Source: Euclidia mi (Eukaryota; Arthropoda; Insecta; Lepidoptera; Erebidae). From it: a stretch of 64,000 nt of DNA. Positions 1-9,600 of this stretch are shown here, piece after piece; positions within the stretch are counted from its first letter, which is position 1; each line of letters opens with the position of its first letter. The notes beneath the pieces were generated by a model, which saw only the letters and a list, made by a program, of their open reading frames with translations, made no database searches and had not been told where the DNA came from. Both the position numbers and the translations under genes were made by a program. Location of the stretch: the NCBI GenBank assembly GCA_944739405.2, contig OX123209.2:8315217-8379216 (forward strand). Reading direction: 5' to 3'.

Positions 1-50
1 TAAAGAAAAAGCGACAACTGAACGGTCATTTCGCCAACTTGGATAAGATC

Positions 51-113
51 TGCGTGGCGCAGTGAGAGCGTGCTCTACTCATAAATTAGATGTCCGTGGA
101 TCGAATCTACGCT
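51..113 (+). repeat. tRNA-like sequence (SINE head or tRNA relic)
   Basis: Two RNA polymerase III promoter boxes are visible at tRNA spacing: an A-box-like TGGCGCAGTGAGAG at 55-68 and a B-box-like GGATCGAATCT at 98-108. The 5' and 3' ends do not make a clean acceptor stem and no body or tail was recognised downstream. A degraded SINE head is more likely than a functional tRNA gene. Confidence 0.45.
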
Positions 114-196
114 TACCAAGAACTACATTTTGTGATTTTTATATTTTTTTTACTTTTAAATTGCATATTTTACATAATAGATACGATCGGAATAAA

Positions 197-571
197 GGCA
201 GCGATAGCCGAGTGGATATACCAACAGACTGCCATGCAGAGGGTATCAGGTTCGAATCCACGGCGCGCACCAATGACTTTTCGGAGTTATGTGCGTATTG
301 AATTGTTAATTATCGCTTGTCCCGTGCCTCGGAGAGCACGTTAAGCCGTCGGTCCCGGTTGTCATGAAGATCTTTGACAGTCGTTACAGGGCGTCAGTAC
401 CTTCTAAATAAACTGACACTAGTCTAAACCATGGAATATCGCTATCCCTTCGGGTTGCGGAGGTCAGACTGGCAGTCGCTCCGTGGAAAAGCTAATATTC
501 AGCCAAATCCGGTTAGACTAGAAAGCGGACCCCAGACTGAAACTGGGATAACGCTCAGAGAAAGAAGAAGA
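197..571 (+). mobile_element. tRNA-derived SINE with 18-bp target site duplication
   Basis: A complete SINE. The tRNA-like head has the A box TAGCCGAGTGG at 205-215 and the B box GGTTCGAATCC at 249-259. A unique body follows and the 3' end is an AGA/AAG-rich tail. The 18-bp string AGATACGATCGGAATAAA occurs at 179-196 and again at 572-589, a perfect target-site duplication that fixes both ends. A second copy lies at 62462-62830. SINEs are copied by the proteins of a partner LINE, so this element codes for nothing. The perfect duplication suggests a recent insertion. Confidence 0.9.
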
Positions 572-589
572 AGATACGATCGGAATAAA

Positions 590-874
590 AATAAAATTGT
601 TTGTACGCCATCTAGAGTAGAGGATGCCTATTGAACTTTTTCCTTAGAGGGAGGTGCGCATCTATACCAGTATATCTGTATATGTAATCTATGGGTGCGA
701 CGTTCAAAAAGTACCTTACACATATCAAGGCTACTACACACAGTGCCGGCGAGTGTTGCCAGTCAGGTCTTGTCAGAAATTAACTGAAATATGTAAAAAT
801 TTAACCTTTTTGTATAAAAAATAACCTTTTATATTTTTTCATTAAAATCGTCGGGGAGAACTTCCAGATGACCG
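590..874. other. No gene seen between SINE and viral block
   Basis: AT-rich non-coding sequence with no recognisable coding region or repeat. Confidence 0.5.
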
Positions 875-906
875 CCTCACGCGTCTCCACTCATGCACTT
901 CTCATA

Positions 907-990
907 GACAAGTACATCAGGAAAAGCGCCACTGATGGTCTGGGAGAGCTCTCCCAGACCATCAGTGGCGCTTTTCCTGATGTACTTGTC
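907..990. repeat. Perfect 84-bp palindrome (fold-back)
   Basis: Arms 907-948 and 949-990 are exact reverse complements (42 bp each) with no spacer, centred on GGGAGAGCTCTCCC. The palindrome lies inside the viral nucleoprotein relic. Confidence 0.95.
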
Positions 991-1009
991 CAAACGAAGT
1001 GCATCTTCT

Positions 1010-1047
1010 TCACGGCATCTTCGGAGAGCTCTCCGAAGATGCCGTGA
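1010..1047. repeat. Perfect 38-bp palindrome (fold-back)
   Basis: Arms 1010-1028 and 1029-1047 are exact reverse complements (19 bp each) without spacer, centred on GGAGAGCTCTCC, the same core as the palindrome at 907-990. Confidence 0.95.
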
Positions 1048-1182
1048 GGAAGCTGACCCGGCTGGGATACCCCATCACCCGTAGGAGGAGTCGTGACGAG
1101 AGAGGATCAGAAGATGAGGAGGGCAATGAGGAGGAGGAGCACCGCCCAAGAAAATCCCGCAGACACTGAAGCCGATATCTTT

Positions 1183-1199
1183 AAAAAAAACTGACCACC
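1183..1199 (+). promoter_or_regulatory. Viral gene-junction-like motif 1 (A-run plus CTGACCACC)
   Basis: An 8-A run (1183-1190) is followed by CTGACCACC, 23 bases before the ATG of the phosphoprotein-like ORF and just after the nucleoprotein stop. The heptamer GACCACC recurs at 2336-2342 in the same place ahead of the glycoprotein ORF. In mononegaviruses an A-rich (genomic U-run) polyadenylation signal followed by a conserved gene start separates each gene. Confidence 0.5.
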
Positions 1200-1221
1200 A
1201 CACAGTTTGTAAAGGCTCAGG

Positions 1222-1690
1222 ATGTCGGACTTCGAGAACGATGAAGACGAGCAGCTCTCTGCAGCCCTTGCCAGCCTTCAAGCAAAGACCAAAGAAGAAG
1301 TAGTTTGTCAAGGGGTAACATCTGCCTACGATCAGGCAGGCGTCTCCACTCGAGCAGGGGCCCGCAGAGCGTCAGAAGAAGGGACCAGCGTTGCAAAACG
1401 ACCCCGCAGAAGAACAGGTGCACGCCCCAATCCCTTGCCGGAAGACAAGTCTGAATGTGGAGAGGATTCGCCCCTGGAGATCGCCCCCGCTGCTGAGACT
1501 TGCTGACCGCTGCTTGGGAGGGAGGGTGGATGCATACCATCCTCCTCAACATACAAAAGACTGTACATGAGCTGGCGAGCATCGTATCGACCATGCACTC
1601 TCAGCTCATACAGGACAGGTAGAGGCTTGCCGACATGGAGCTGCGTGTAGAAAGCCTACAACGAGCACGGATGCAAGGAATGACATCCCA
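1222..1690 (+). pseudogene. Endogenous mononegavirus phosphoprotein-like ORF, frameshifted
   Basis: An ATG-led frame of 94 codons (1222-1506) encodes a hydrophilic protein rich in acidic, Ser and basic residues, including a short Lys/Arg cluster. A second frame from about 1530 to 1690 encodes a heptad-like helix with one stop. A hydrophilic N-terminal half followed by an oligomerisation helix is the usual plan of a mononegavirus phosphoprotein, the polymerase cofactor. I infer one gene broken by a frameshift near 1505-1530. There is no conserved motif, so this call depends on gene order. A transposon fragment abuts its 3' end. Confidence 0.45.
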
Positions 1691-1704
1691 GAAATGCCAA
1701 TGCT

Positions 1705-1967
1705 TCATGCACGGATTTTTTTTTCTTGATGCTGCTCTTCTTCTTCGTCTAAAGCAATGGCTATCATTGCTAGTTCCGTATCATTGAATAGAGCCATAGC
1801 GAAAATCATCACCAACAGAACTATCGTCGCACCGTTTTCAGTGCGTCTGATCCGCGCACTGATACATGTGTGAATTGAAGCACTGCCGCACCACTGTAGC
1901 ACTGATACTGACTTGTGCGGACACGTTGCCGGAACTGAGACTTCACTGCTATGTGTGAATCGGCCTC
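1705..1967 (-). mobile_element. PIF/Harbinger-type 5' fragment inserted in the viral block
   Basis: On the minus strand the terminal sequence runs into a short ORF (1705-1902) whose end reads ELAMIAIALDEEEEQHQEKK, the characteristic acidic start of a Harbinger transposase. The upstream part has short repeats of TTCACACAT(A/G) typical of subterminal regions. Only the first few dozen codons remain, and no opposite terminus was found. The fragment separates the phosphoprotein-like and following viral sequence, so it inserted after the virus did. Confidence 0.6.
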
Positions 1968-2279
1968 AAGAGTCTCAAAGGAGCGACCTTAGGGGCCTCT
2001 ACCATTAAGACGTTTCTTCCTGAGCTCTAACGAGTCTAAGTCTCCGAGCAGCTAGCTGTGTTGACTTCGGCAGCCTACCGTCTCTCCTTCAGATATGCAA
2101 TCCTCACGCCAGAGTTACCCTCCGAGATAGCCTCCGCCTCCTCCAGAACACGAACACATCTGGTACATGGGGGCGCCAATCAATCTGTGTGTGATCTGCC
2201 AGCTTCACCACATCATCCTGTTCCTGACATCCCGGTTGAGAGTGCGCTCCTAGAGAGCTTGAGAAACATGGCCATATGA
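1968..2279 (+). pseudogene. Possible matrix-gene region of the endogenous virus
   Basis: An open frame without an ATG start (2058-2279, 73 codons) lies between the phosphoprotein-like and glycoprotein-like regions, where mononegaviruses usually carry a matrix gene. It is followed by an A-rich stretch and the second GACCACC motif. I see no recognisable matrix motif, so the assignment is by position only. Confidence 0.25.
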
Positions 2280-2320
2280 AGATGCCTCACAGAGGACCTC
2301 CTTCATGATTCGCTTTTATT

Positions 2321-2345
2321 TTTAAGAAAATCTCCGACCACCTCA
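2321..2345 (+). promoter_or_regulatory. Viral gene-junction-like motif 2 (AAGAAAA plus GACCACC)
   Basis: TTTAAGAAAA at 2321-2330 is followed by TCTCCGACCACCTCAG, and the glycoprotein ATG starts at 2356. Layout and the GACCACC core match motif 1 at 1183-1199, supporting a shared polyadenylation/gene-start signal. Confidence 0.5.
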
Positions 2346-2355
2346 GCCCTGCACG

Positions 2356-3192
2356 ATGGAAGGTTTCTTTCTAGTATCCTGTATGCTCATCAGCTCTTGC
2401 ACAGGGGCATACCTCTGTGACAGAAGCCATCCACCCGCCATCTACCGCTTGGAGGAACCCGATGTTTGCGCCGACAACCCAGGTACCACCCTGCACCTGA
2501 GTCCTTACAAAGTACGTGGCTGGGTGATAGACCTGTTTGAACTTACATGCACCACCCATTACTTTTTCTGGGGATCCTATAGTTCCACACATGACCTTCA
2601 GCCCCTTAGGTTGGAGATGGCTGATGCGGCACGGCCAGAGTGCCCTGAAGAATATCATCAGTTATAAGAAGACGCAGATCTCCTGAAGTGTTGCAATTGG
2701 TCATGGCCTGCCGAGGTGACAGCTTTGACCAAGATCTGCAGGATCAGCACAGGGATCATGGAGAACAGTGCCGGAGGTTACTTTGTGAACGGTGTAAAGG
2801 CATCGTGTGGCGAGTACATCTGCAAAACAGACACCGGTTACACTTTTGTCCACACGACAGTCATATCCGCGCTAGACTCAAGGCTCGCTGAATCTAAGAT
2901 CATAGAGGACGCCATATGCACGCCCCAATACTGCATCTCTCCCTCCACAATGTCCCTGTACAAGGTGGACAGGCTCCTTACCCCTACAACCGGCTGGGAC
3001 TCAAGGTTCCTCAGCTCAATAGGAGAAGTGATCCAGATCAGAAGAAGGGGCGAAAGAAAGGCCGAAAGACCGAAAAGAGACACCGAGGAAGATGTCAGAA
3101 AAATCATGTATTTGGAAGAAGAGGCCTTGAGACTAGGTCTTGAAGTCGACGACTTGGAAGAAATCAAAAATTTGTCCATTTGCTTAGCTTAG
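2356..3192 (+). pseudogene. Endogenous mononegavirus-like glycoprotein, N-terminal part, one internal stop
   Basis: A single frame of about 279 codons is interrupted only by a TAA at 2665-2667. It opens with a hydrophobic signal-peptide-like stretch (residues 3-18) and then carries many Cys residues, as in an extracellular viral spike. Around residues 30-45 a Cys, aromatic, Pro-Asp-Val-Cys layout resembles insect mononegavirus and chuvirus-related glycoproteins. The C-terminal third is Arg/Lys/Glu-rich, and no transmembrane anchor is present before the stop, so the ectodomain is probably truncated. The length is about half of a usual spike. It follows gene-junction motif 2 and is the best-preserved viral gene here. 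Confidence 0.55.
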
Positions 3193-3779
3193 ACTGAATT
3201 TATATTTTTAGTAAATTAAGATAAAACCATGCCAAGCATAAGCACCAACACCAAAGCCATGAAAAGAAATCAAACAAATGAAATTTATAAATCCACCACG
3301 TTATTAGCATGAAAGTAAGATATCTAATGCAATACGTGTGAATAATTTCTGTCAACGTATTCACGTCTGCCATGAACCTCAAATTCGACTCGAAAGCGTT
3401 TTCCATCTTACTTTGGCATATAAAGTAGTTAGTTGGAGAGACAAAAAGAACGTTTCCGACTCTAAAAAGACGTTTCTCAGAAACGCAAATAGTGAATGAT
3501 AGAAAGCGATACATTTTTAAGTACATAACTGGTTCGGCGGGTATTCATTACAAAAATTCTCCCATATTTTGTGGATAAAACTTTAGATGAGGTAACACTA
3601 CTATAATAATGTAAGTTAATTGAAACAAAAATTCTCTTTATTCAATGAAAAACACGATACTATCTATAAACGATAAAAAAACATATGAACCATTTTGAAT
3701 CCTAAAAAAAGAGGATGGCACTGAGCAGGTGAAGATTGAACAGAGTGATAATAATTACACACATATAAAAATATTGAAT
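3193..3779. other. Unassigned non-coding stretch
   Basis: AT-rich sequence between the viral block and a transposase relic. Only short shadow frames occur and no terminal repeats were recognised. Confidence 0.4.
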
Positions 3780-4795
3780 AACTATTATTAATATTTTCAT
3801 AGGTGTTTTCCTCAACAATATCATCTAGTAATGGGGCTGGTCCATCAATATTGTCATGCCGTCCCCAGCTCAGGTACCAAGCAATAGCCTCTGCCCACTA
3901 AACAGCTAGATAGTAACCAGATATGGCCCTCAATGTGTTCACTTTGTCTACATTTCTGTTTATCAATAGGTAAGTATAATATAAACGGCTGCTATCATGC
4001 CTCGATTTATTCTGCCACGAATAATATAATTGTTCACACCGAAAACAAGGGGTATATCGTCTTCTATGACATTATTCATTTGCAGAGTATATTTGCCATT
4101 TTGTCGGATATACCTTGCCTGCTTGAGCTGATATGTTCCCAGAGCAAATGTTTTTAGGTCATCCATTGTTAGCCTTGGAAAATAATTTAAGGGAGGATGG
4201 TTACCATCTATATTTAAAAATCCTGTGATCCGCTGATTTATGTGCTCAGCTTCAATTACATCAGCTAAATGGAACGTTTAATCTCTGCTGGGCAATGTGC
4301 AAATATTCTGTGTAAACAGGTTTGTCTTCAAGGACAGGGCGAAACTTGTTAACAAGAGCATAACCAATTCGGAAATCCTCCATGCGATGTTTTGCAGCTC
4401 TATTAAAGAACTCCTGTCTGACTAATTTGAAATCCTGTTTTAATCTGCCATTTACTATTTTCACCACCCATCTACACATTGTTACAAACCGTGATTTGTC
4501 GGCTTGCACTGTGGTCAGTTGATGGTGGATTCAGGTAGATGTGTTTGATATCCATATTCTTGAAGTAGTACCGCCATACTTCTGAGCCCTCTATCAAAAA
4601 TAAAGACATCTCCTTCAAGAAAATACTGTCGCATAGGCAGCGTCCTCCAGCCCTGTTAAATTCTGTGTTCATAATTGTAGCATCATTGGTTGTTGCTGTA
4701 TGTGGTCGCAAGATGTCTAATATGTGACCAGTACAGCACACAATCATAAATGGTTTCAGGTTATTTATGTAAATTATTGTATTATTTAATTTCAT
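3780..4795 (-). pseudogene. DDE_Tnp_4-type transposase with SWIM-like tail, degraded
   Basis: Minus-strand frames 4795-4472, 4509-4261 and 4166-3963 line up as one protein. The order is a catalytic-core segment (KPFMIVCCTGHILDILRPHT), then KSRFVTMCRWVVKIVNGR, then a GTYQLKQA segment. Near 3860-3820 there is a WYLSWGRHDN tail that in this family follows a SWIM zinc-binding motif. Family members cut and paste DNA with an RNase-H-like DDE triad. In relatives the segment RWVVE carries the last acidic residue, but here it reads RWVVK, so the catalytic Glu is lost. Frameshifts and stops confirm a dead gene. A similar tail occurs at 25690-26065. Confidence 0.7.
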
Positions 4796-4950
4796 ATTTA
4801 TGTAAACTGTAGGTGTGTTTTTTAAAAAGATAGTTAGTTAGTTGGACAGGTGTTTTCCGCACTTAGCCACTGAATTGAGCAATTGTGCGTGAGCAGCGAC
4901 ACGGTTCTCGCCTGCTACTCATACTATGATAGCTCCTTCCAGAATGCCAT

Positions 4951-5014
4951 TAATTGACCAGTGTTGCGTATATATAATTGACCAGTGTTGCGTATATATA
5001 ATTGACCAGTGTTG
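4951..5014 (+). repeat. 24-bp tandem repeat, about 2.7 copies
   Basis: TAATTGACCAGTGTTGCGTATA plus TA repeats with period 24, starting at 4951, 4975 and 4999. It lies just upstream of the YqaJ relic. Confidence 0.9.
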
Positions 5015-5435
5015 AGCAAAGTGACTGTCCATTGTGGTACGAGCTACGATATGCCAGAATCACTGCTTCGAGAGCGTATGAAGCTGCCCATTGCAATGTT
5101 TTTCACGGAACTCTAACTGAAGCCATAATGAGAGCAACAAAATTAAAAGACACTAAGGCTATGAAAAGAGGACGACTGCTTGAAACCCAAGTGCTGAATG
5201 TGGTAGATGATGTAACAAATAAGAAAATAAGAAGTGTGTATTGAAATTAACTCCAGAGCATCCTATAATAGGTGCTTCGCCTGATGGAGAAAATGAAGAA
5301 TATGTCATTGAAATTAAATGCCCTTCAACAGAAATAGCAATGGGTAGGTACTTTACCAAAGAAAAGAATCGAGTAGTATTAGTTCTAGTAGCAGCTTTAC
5401 GTCTTCATCGAGTAATTCATCCAGTAGTACTTTAA
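5002..5435 (+). pseudogene. YqaJ-type nuclease domain, frameshifted transposon ORF
   Basis: Two adjacent frames (5002-5244 and 5241-5435) give a YqaJ/lambda-exonuclease-like domain: WYELRYARITASRAYE, then KRGRLLETQV, then PIIGASPDGE and VIEIKCPSTE. The Gly-Ser-Pro-Asp-Gly and Glu-Ile-Lys motifs are the metal-binding core of this PD-(D/E)XK nuclease fold. A shift near 5240 breaks the frame. In ISL2EU-like transposons such a nuclease is encoded next to a DDE_Tnp_4 transposase, and here the transposase relic at 3780-4795 lies upstream on the other strand. Whether both came from one element is an inference. Confidence 0.7.
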
Positions 5436-5454
5436 CGTCTAGTAAATCTCATAA

Positions 5455-6080
5455 AGGAGGTACGTATATTAATTAATACCATAATTATTTTCGGTTCAAA
5501 AGACAACAAAAAAAGATCTGGATATGTTTTTTTAGATTTTATAGCAATGTTTTTTTTTTGCGCAAGAGTGGAATGTACGATCTCTAGCTGCGGTTCAATT
5601 TGAGAATATTTTACTTTGCAGATTTTTTGCCGGCTGATACCCGTACAGAACAGTTAAGAAGAGCAAATAGTTTTGATTATGAAGCACTATGTATGACTGT
5701 ACCTAAAAAATGATTCATATTCCTGATACTAACATGACTGATAAAGAAACTACTGATGAAAATATAGTGCAGTTTGAAGAAATAATTGATGAGGGTAATT
5801 ATTTACTATTTATATTTATTATTAAAATTCTTGGACTGTTAGATACAATAAAATTATGTTGAACAGGTAATGCTGAACGAGCAGGGAGATAGCTCCCACG
5901 ATACTTCAAACAAATAACAATGAAAATGTGCTTAATCAACAAATGGATATGCAAATCTCTTCATATTTCCAAGAAGGTTCTGATGCGATAGGTAGAAATA
6001 CCCAAAAACATGATTCTGCTGAGTTTGGTAAGCATAATTTTCAATTTTTTCTTTGGTTCCAATCAATAGTACCTGGAAGT
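5455..6080 (+). other. Possible remnant exons of an unknown spliced gene or transposon
   Basis: After a pyrimidine-rich TTTGCAG (about 5615-5622), an open stretch encodes about 30 codons ending at a TGA near 5712. Further short open stretches near 5720-5800 and 5890-6030 are followed by GTAATT- or GTAAGC-like donors. This looks like exon debris, but I recognise no domain. Confidence 0.25.
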
Positions 6081-6084
6081 TTCT

Positions 6085-7270
6085 TGGGACACTAGGTATT
6101 GGCAAACAAAGGCGTACCTACTGATTTTCGTGGGGCTCATGATTTGGATTCTATCAAACGTTTTTTTCACCCCTACTGCCACGCTGGATCACCAAATCAT
6201 GAGTCACACGGTTCAGTATTTAGATCAGTTACCTCAACCTAACACTGATTATTTTCGTTTTTCTCCCGAGTCTCCGGGCGATATCAAAAAGGTCATCCTC
6301 TCCATAAAATCTAGTGCTGTGGGATGCGACAATATCAGCCGTCGTATGAATACGTCGATCCTGGAACATCTCTTGCCGGCAATATCTCACATCATAAATT
6401 TTTCCCTAGAGTCTGGTACCCTCCCTTCCTTGTGGCGCAAAGCCTACATAATGCCACTGCCCAAAATCCAAAATCCTACTCTCCCGGAACACTTCCAACC
6501 TATTTCTATCCTCCCCTTCCTTTGCAAAGTGCTTGAGGCCTGTGTCCATAAGCAACTATCTTGGTTTGTCCATCACCCCATCTTGTTGAGTCCTTTTCAA
6601 TCAGGCTTCAGGCCTGGTCATAGCACAACCTCTGCCCTCTTTAAAGTGACTGGCGATATTCGTAAGGGTATGGAAAACACCAAACTAACTGTGTTAGTGT
6701 TGATTGATTTTTCCAATGCCTTCAATACCGTCAACGTCAGTCACGAAATCCTATTACATGTCCTCTCCCACTTCAAGGTCTCGGCTGGAGCTCTGGATTG
6801 GTTCTCAAATTACCTTCCAGGTCGCCAGCAGTCCGTCAGCGTCGACGAGTCCTCGTCAAGATGGTTTGACATTACCTCTGGCGTTCCTCAAGGCGGCATT
6901 CTTTCAGCTCTTTTATTTTCAATTTTTATAATTCTCTTAACTCAAACTTCAGTGCGCTTACCATTTGTATGCCGATGACTTGGAGATTTACGCACAAGCA
7001 AATGCGGATTGCATTACTGACGCCATCGTTAAAATTAACGACGATTTGGCAGCAATATTGACCTGGTCGGACAACTTTGGTCTAACGGTAAATCCTAAAA
7101 AGACTCAGGCGATTATGTTGGGTAGTAGTTAGTAGTAGTAGATAAATAGAATTCACGTCTCGTCCCTACCGGATATCACATTTAAAAGGACCACCATCAG
7201 TCTGTATCCTACAGTAAGAAATCTCGGGCTACACTTAGACAACACGCTGAATTGGCAAGCTCATTGGCTT
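6085..7270 (+). pseudogene. CR1-like LINE reverse transcriptase fragment
   Basis: The frame 6130-6978 encodes a non-LTR reverse transcriptase: AVGCDNISRRM, PLPKIQNPTLPEHFQPISIL, GFRPGHSTTSAL, VLIDFSNAFNTV (first catalytic Asp) and SGVPQGGILS. A frameshift near 6960 moves the coding into another frame, where YHLYADDLEIYAQ (the catalytic Asp pair) and NPKKTQAIMLGSS follow to 7132. The last recognisable part ends near 7270. The endonuclease and 3' end are missing, so both ends are truncated. Two better copies of the same family lie at 35596-37494 and 39655-43060. Confidence 0.9.
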
Positions 7271-8017
7271 ATTAAATCATTGTTTACACAGGTTTTGTGT
7301 GGATATGAAAACAAATGCACGCGGATCATCATTACAGGCAGGTAATTACATACAATATCATAATGTTTTAAAATAGGTATTAGATTTTGATACAAATTAT
7401 CAATTTGCTTTATAAATTCTGTGCACAAAACTACGATCAGATATCACAGATAGGTATATTCAAAGAGACAATAATAAAAATAATATAGCACCGATCTTAA
7501 TTAGGTAATTTCTCTTTACACACAGGTCGTCTGACTCAGTTTATTGTGGATTGTGGATGCTTAACAGATCTTCAGAACAATACCCAGAACCCAAAACCAA
7601 TCAGCTGATGTATCGGTATATCTATTGTGACTAAAGGTCATACCATTGCGTAAGTAATATTCTTACACGTTAACTTATTAAATTTTTCTGTTCCTCTAAT
7701 AGTATATAATATCCTTTACTTGTATATTTGTATGTATGTAGGCTTATAATTTGGATATATTTACGTATAATTAAAATTGATGTATTAATTGTTATGTATA
7801 TAATTTACCTTAAAATCTATCTAATTTTGTTAGCTTTAATTCATTTCCGTTAAGTGATTTTACACTGCTTCTTTTCTCTCTGTACCACTTTAAGGTAGAC
7901 TGGGAGAAAATGCCCATGGCATTAAGTCTGCCTGCATACTCTACGTAAGTATATAAAGTTTTAATAAAAAAACAGTACGAGCAGCTCTCAATATTATTTA
8001 ATCTTAATTCTAGGTAA
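7271..8017. other. Unassigned region with short exon-like pieces
   Basis: AT-rich sequence. A minus-strand frame from about 8034 to 7810 ends FSQSTLKWYREKRSS and is flanked by splice-like signals, but I do not recognise it. Plus-strand pieces near 7280-7330 and 7528-7610 have GT/AG-like borders. No repeat termini were seen. Confidence 0.3.
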
Positions 8018-8083
8018 AGAAAATCAGAGGCCAAGTTCTCCTTTTGTAAGCAAACAAAAGGAGAACTTGGCCTCTGATTTTCT
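8018..8083. repeat. Fold-back palindrome, 29-bp perfect arms, 8-bp spacer
   Basis: 8018-8046 and 8055-8083 are exact reverse complements. The 3' arm begins the sequence leading into the transposon ORF at 8084. Confidence 0.95.
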
Positions 8084-8698
8084 CTGAACGAAGGTTCAGA
8101 CTTTTCTGCAGATAGTGGCAGTGAATATCATCCACCGACATCATCTACGAGTTCATCTATAGTTTATTTAATCAGTGCAACTTCTAAGAATAAAAGAGGA
8201 AAGAAAAGAATGAGAAACCAAAACAAGTGCAAAGAAAATATCAGGAAAACGTTAAAAAATTAGGAAAAGTTTATGTATCTAAGAAAGGCAACAAAATAGA
8301 AGCCAAAACAATTAGACCTGCGTGCTATCACTGTAAGTTTTTATGTTGCGATAAATTTACAAGAAATGAACGTCAACAAATATTTAATACCTTTTGGTCC
8401 TTAGGATCTTTGCAAAGTCGAACAAATAACATTCAAAACATAACATGCCGTCGTGTAAAAAATGTGGCACAACCAAGAACGCCCAATAGTTGGTTTTCTT
8501 TTGTGAAAAATGGTCAGACCCGAAGAATATGTAAGAAATTTTTACTAAATAAATACCCTTGGGATAGCACAACGGACACTCCGTGCAGTTATTGAAGCAA
8601 AATCTTCTGATTGTGGAATCGCGCCGACCGATCAAAGGGGTTCACAACCGAAATCGGATCCAGAAGTACTAGAATCAGTTCGCCAGCATATCAATTCA
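8084..8698 (+). pseudogene. Unassigned DNA-transposon ORF (Cys-rich insect family), truncated
   Basis: Reading frames from about 8095 to 8698 encode an acidic Ser-rich leader and then YVSKKGNKIEAKTIR, a Cys cluster (ACYHCKFLCCDKFTRNER), IFNTFWSLGSLQ and RRICKKFLLN. After a shift, TLRAVIEAK and APTDQRGSQP follow. This motif order recurs in uncharacterised insect proteins carried by a DNA transposon family. I cannot name the superfamily with certainty. The ORF is cut off at 8698 by a repeat, so the catalytic half is absent. Confidence 0.55.
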
Positions 8699-9017
8699 AT
8701 CAATATACTACCAATCAAGCCCTTCATTTCATACTCATATTTAGTAATGGCAATAACGGTTGTTTTGCAATAATGAATTATCCTGTTGCGTTATTATGTA
8801 ATAACTGTTATTGTAAACTGTTGTCGTTATCCTGTGATTGTTTCACAAACACTGTAAAGAAGCATTGGTCCGATATATACATTAAATATGTATAATAGCT
8901 GTTGTCGGCACTTATATACACATACTAACAACATATATGCTATAGACGATAGCATATATTATGTTGTTAGTATGAATATAAGTAGTACGGTAATAATTTA
9001 TACAAGTATTATGAAAT

Positions 9018-9064
9018 GGTGGTAAAGTTTATAAGTTTGTTACAAACTTATAAACTTTACCACC
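9018..9064. repeat. Fold-back hairpin, 23-bp perfect arms, 1-bp spacer
   Basis: 9018-9040 and 9042-9064 are exact reverse complements, inside the hAT-like element. Confidence 0.95.
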
Positions 9065-9412
9065 TCTACACAAAGTCCTTTATTTACAATAACTTGTGTC
9101 CACTCAAACACACAATCACACAATATTGTCTATAATTTGCTTTCGCTCGCGTAACAAAAAAAAATCGATGCGAATTTACGCGATTACTCATAGTATCTGT
9201 TACTGACAACGACAACGTCGACAACAGACAACAGTGACAACTGACAACTTGACAAGCCATAACAATAACAGGATAACTAAAATAATAAGATTCCCAAAAA
9301 AAAAACTTAGGCAAGTATGACCTTTATTACGTTTCGTGAAATATTATAATGCCGTAAGGTTGGCGCTGGGATAGTCGCGAGGCTCAGGAGCGGCGACTCG
9401 GCGAAACTCGAG

Positions 9413-9600
9413 CGCACGTGCGCCTATCGTCATCTCTCTCACACACTCGTGGTGTGCATATTGCATGCCTACTCTTACCTATCCTGTTGTCATTTTAGCA
9501 CGATAACACCACGTGCGCCTATCGTCATCTCTCTCACACACTCGTTGTGTGCATATCGCATGCTTACTCTTACCTATCCTGTTGTCATTTTAGCACGAAA
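9413..9600 (+). repeat. Tandem duplication of a segment of about 98 bp
   Basis: The block starting GCACGTGCGCCTATCGTC and ending GTTGTCATTTTAGCACGA appears twice in a row with a few substitutions. Confidence 0.9.

Larger units (their letters stand above)
875..1169 (+). pseudogene. Endogenous mononegavirus-like nucleoprotein, 3' end, broken by an inverted insertion
   Basis: Coding capacity on both sides of a disrupted centre reads in one frame and ends at a TGA at 1167-1169. The last 28 or so residues are strongly acidic then basic, as expected of the tail of a viral nucleoprotein, which coats genomic RNA. An 80-bp inverted insert (949-1028) interrupts the reading frame. Identification rests mainly on position: it precedes a phosphoprotein-like ORF and a glycoprotein ORF and is separated from the former by an A-run and a gene-start-like motif. 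The 5' part of the gene is missing. The exact virus family (rhabdo-, nyami-, arto- or chuvirus-like) cannot be decided by eye. Confidence 0.5.

Noticed and set aside
51..113. Functional tRNA gene
   Set aside because: A and B boxes are present, but a clean cloverleaf with acceptor stem could not be drawn. A SINE head or relic is more likely.
1217..1594. Minus-strand frames across the phosphoprotein-like gene
   Set aside because: They are mirror frames of a GC-rich coding region and have no recognisable domain.
2356..3192. Intact host gene for a secreted protein
   Set aside because: An in-frame stop, viral-type gene-junction motif upstream and neighbouring viral-like frames make a virus origin more likely.
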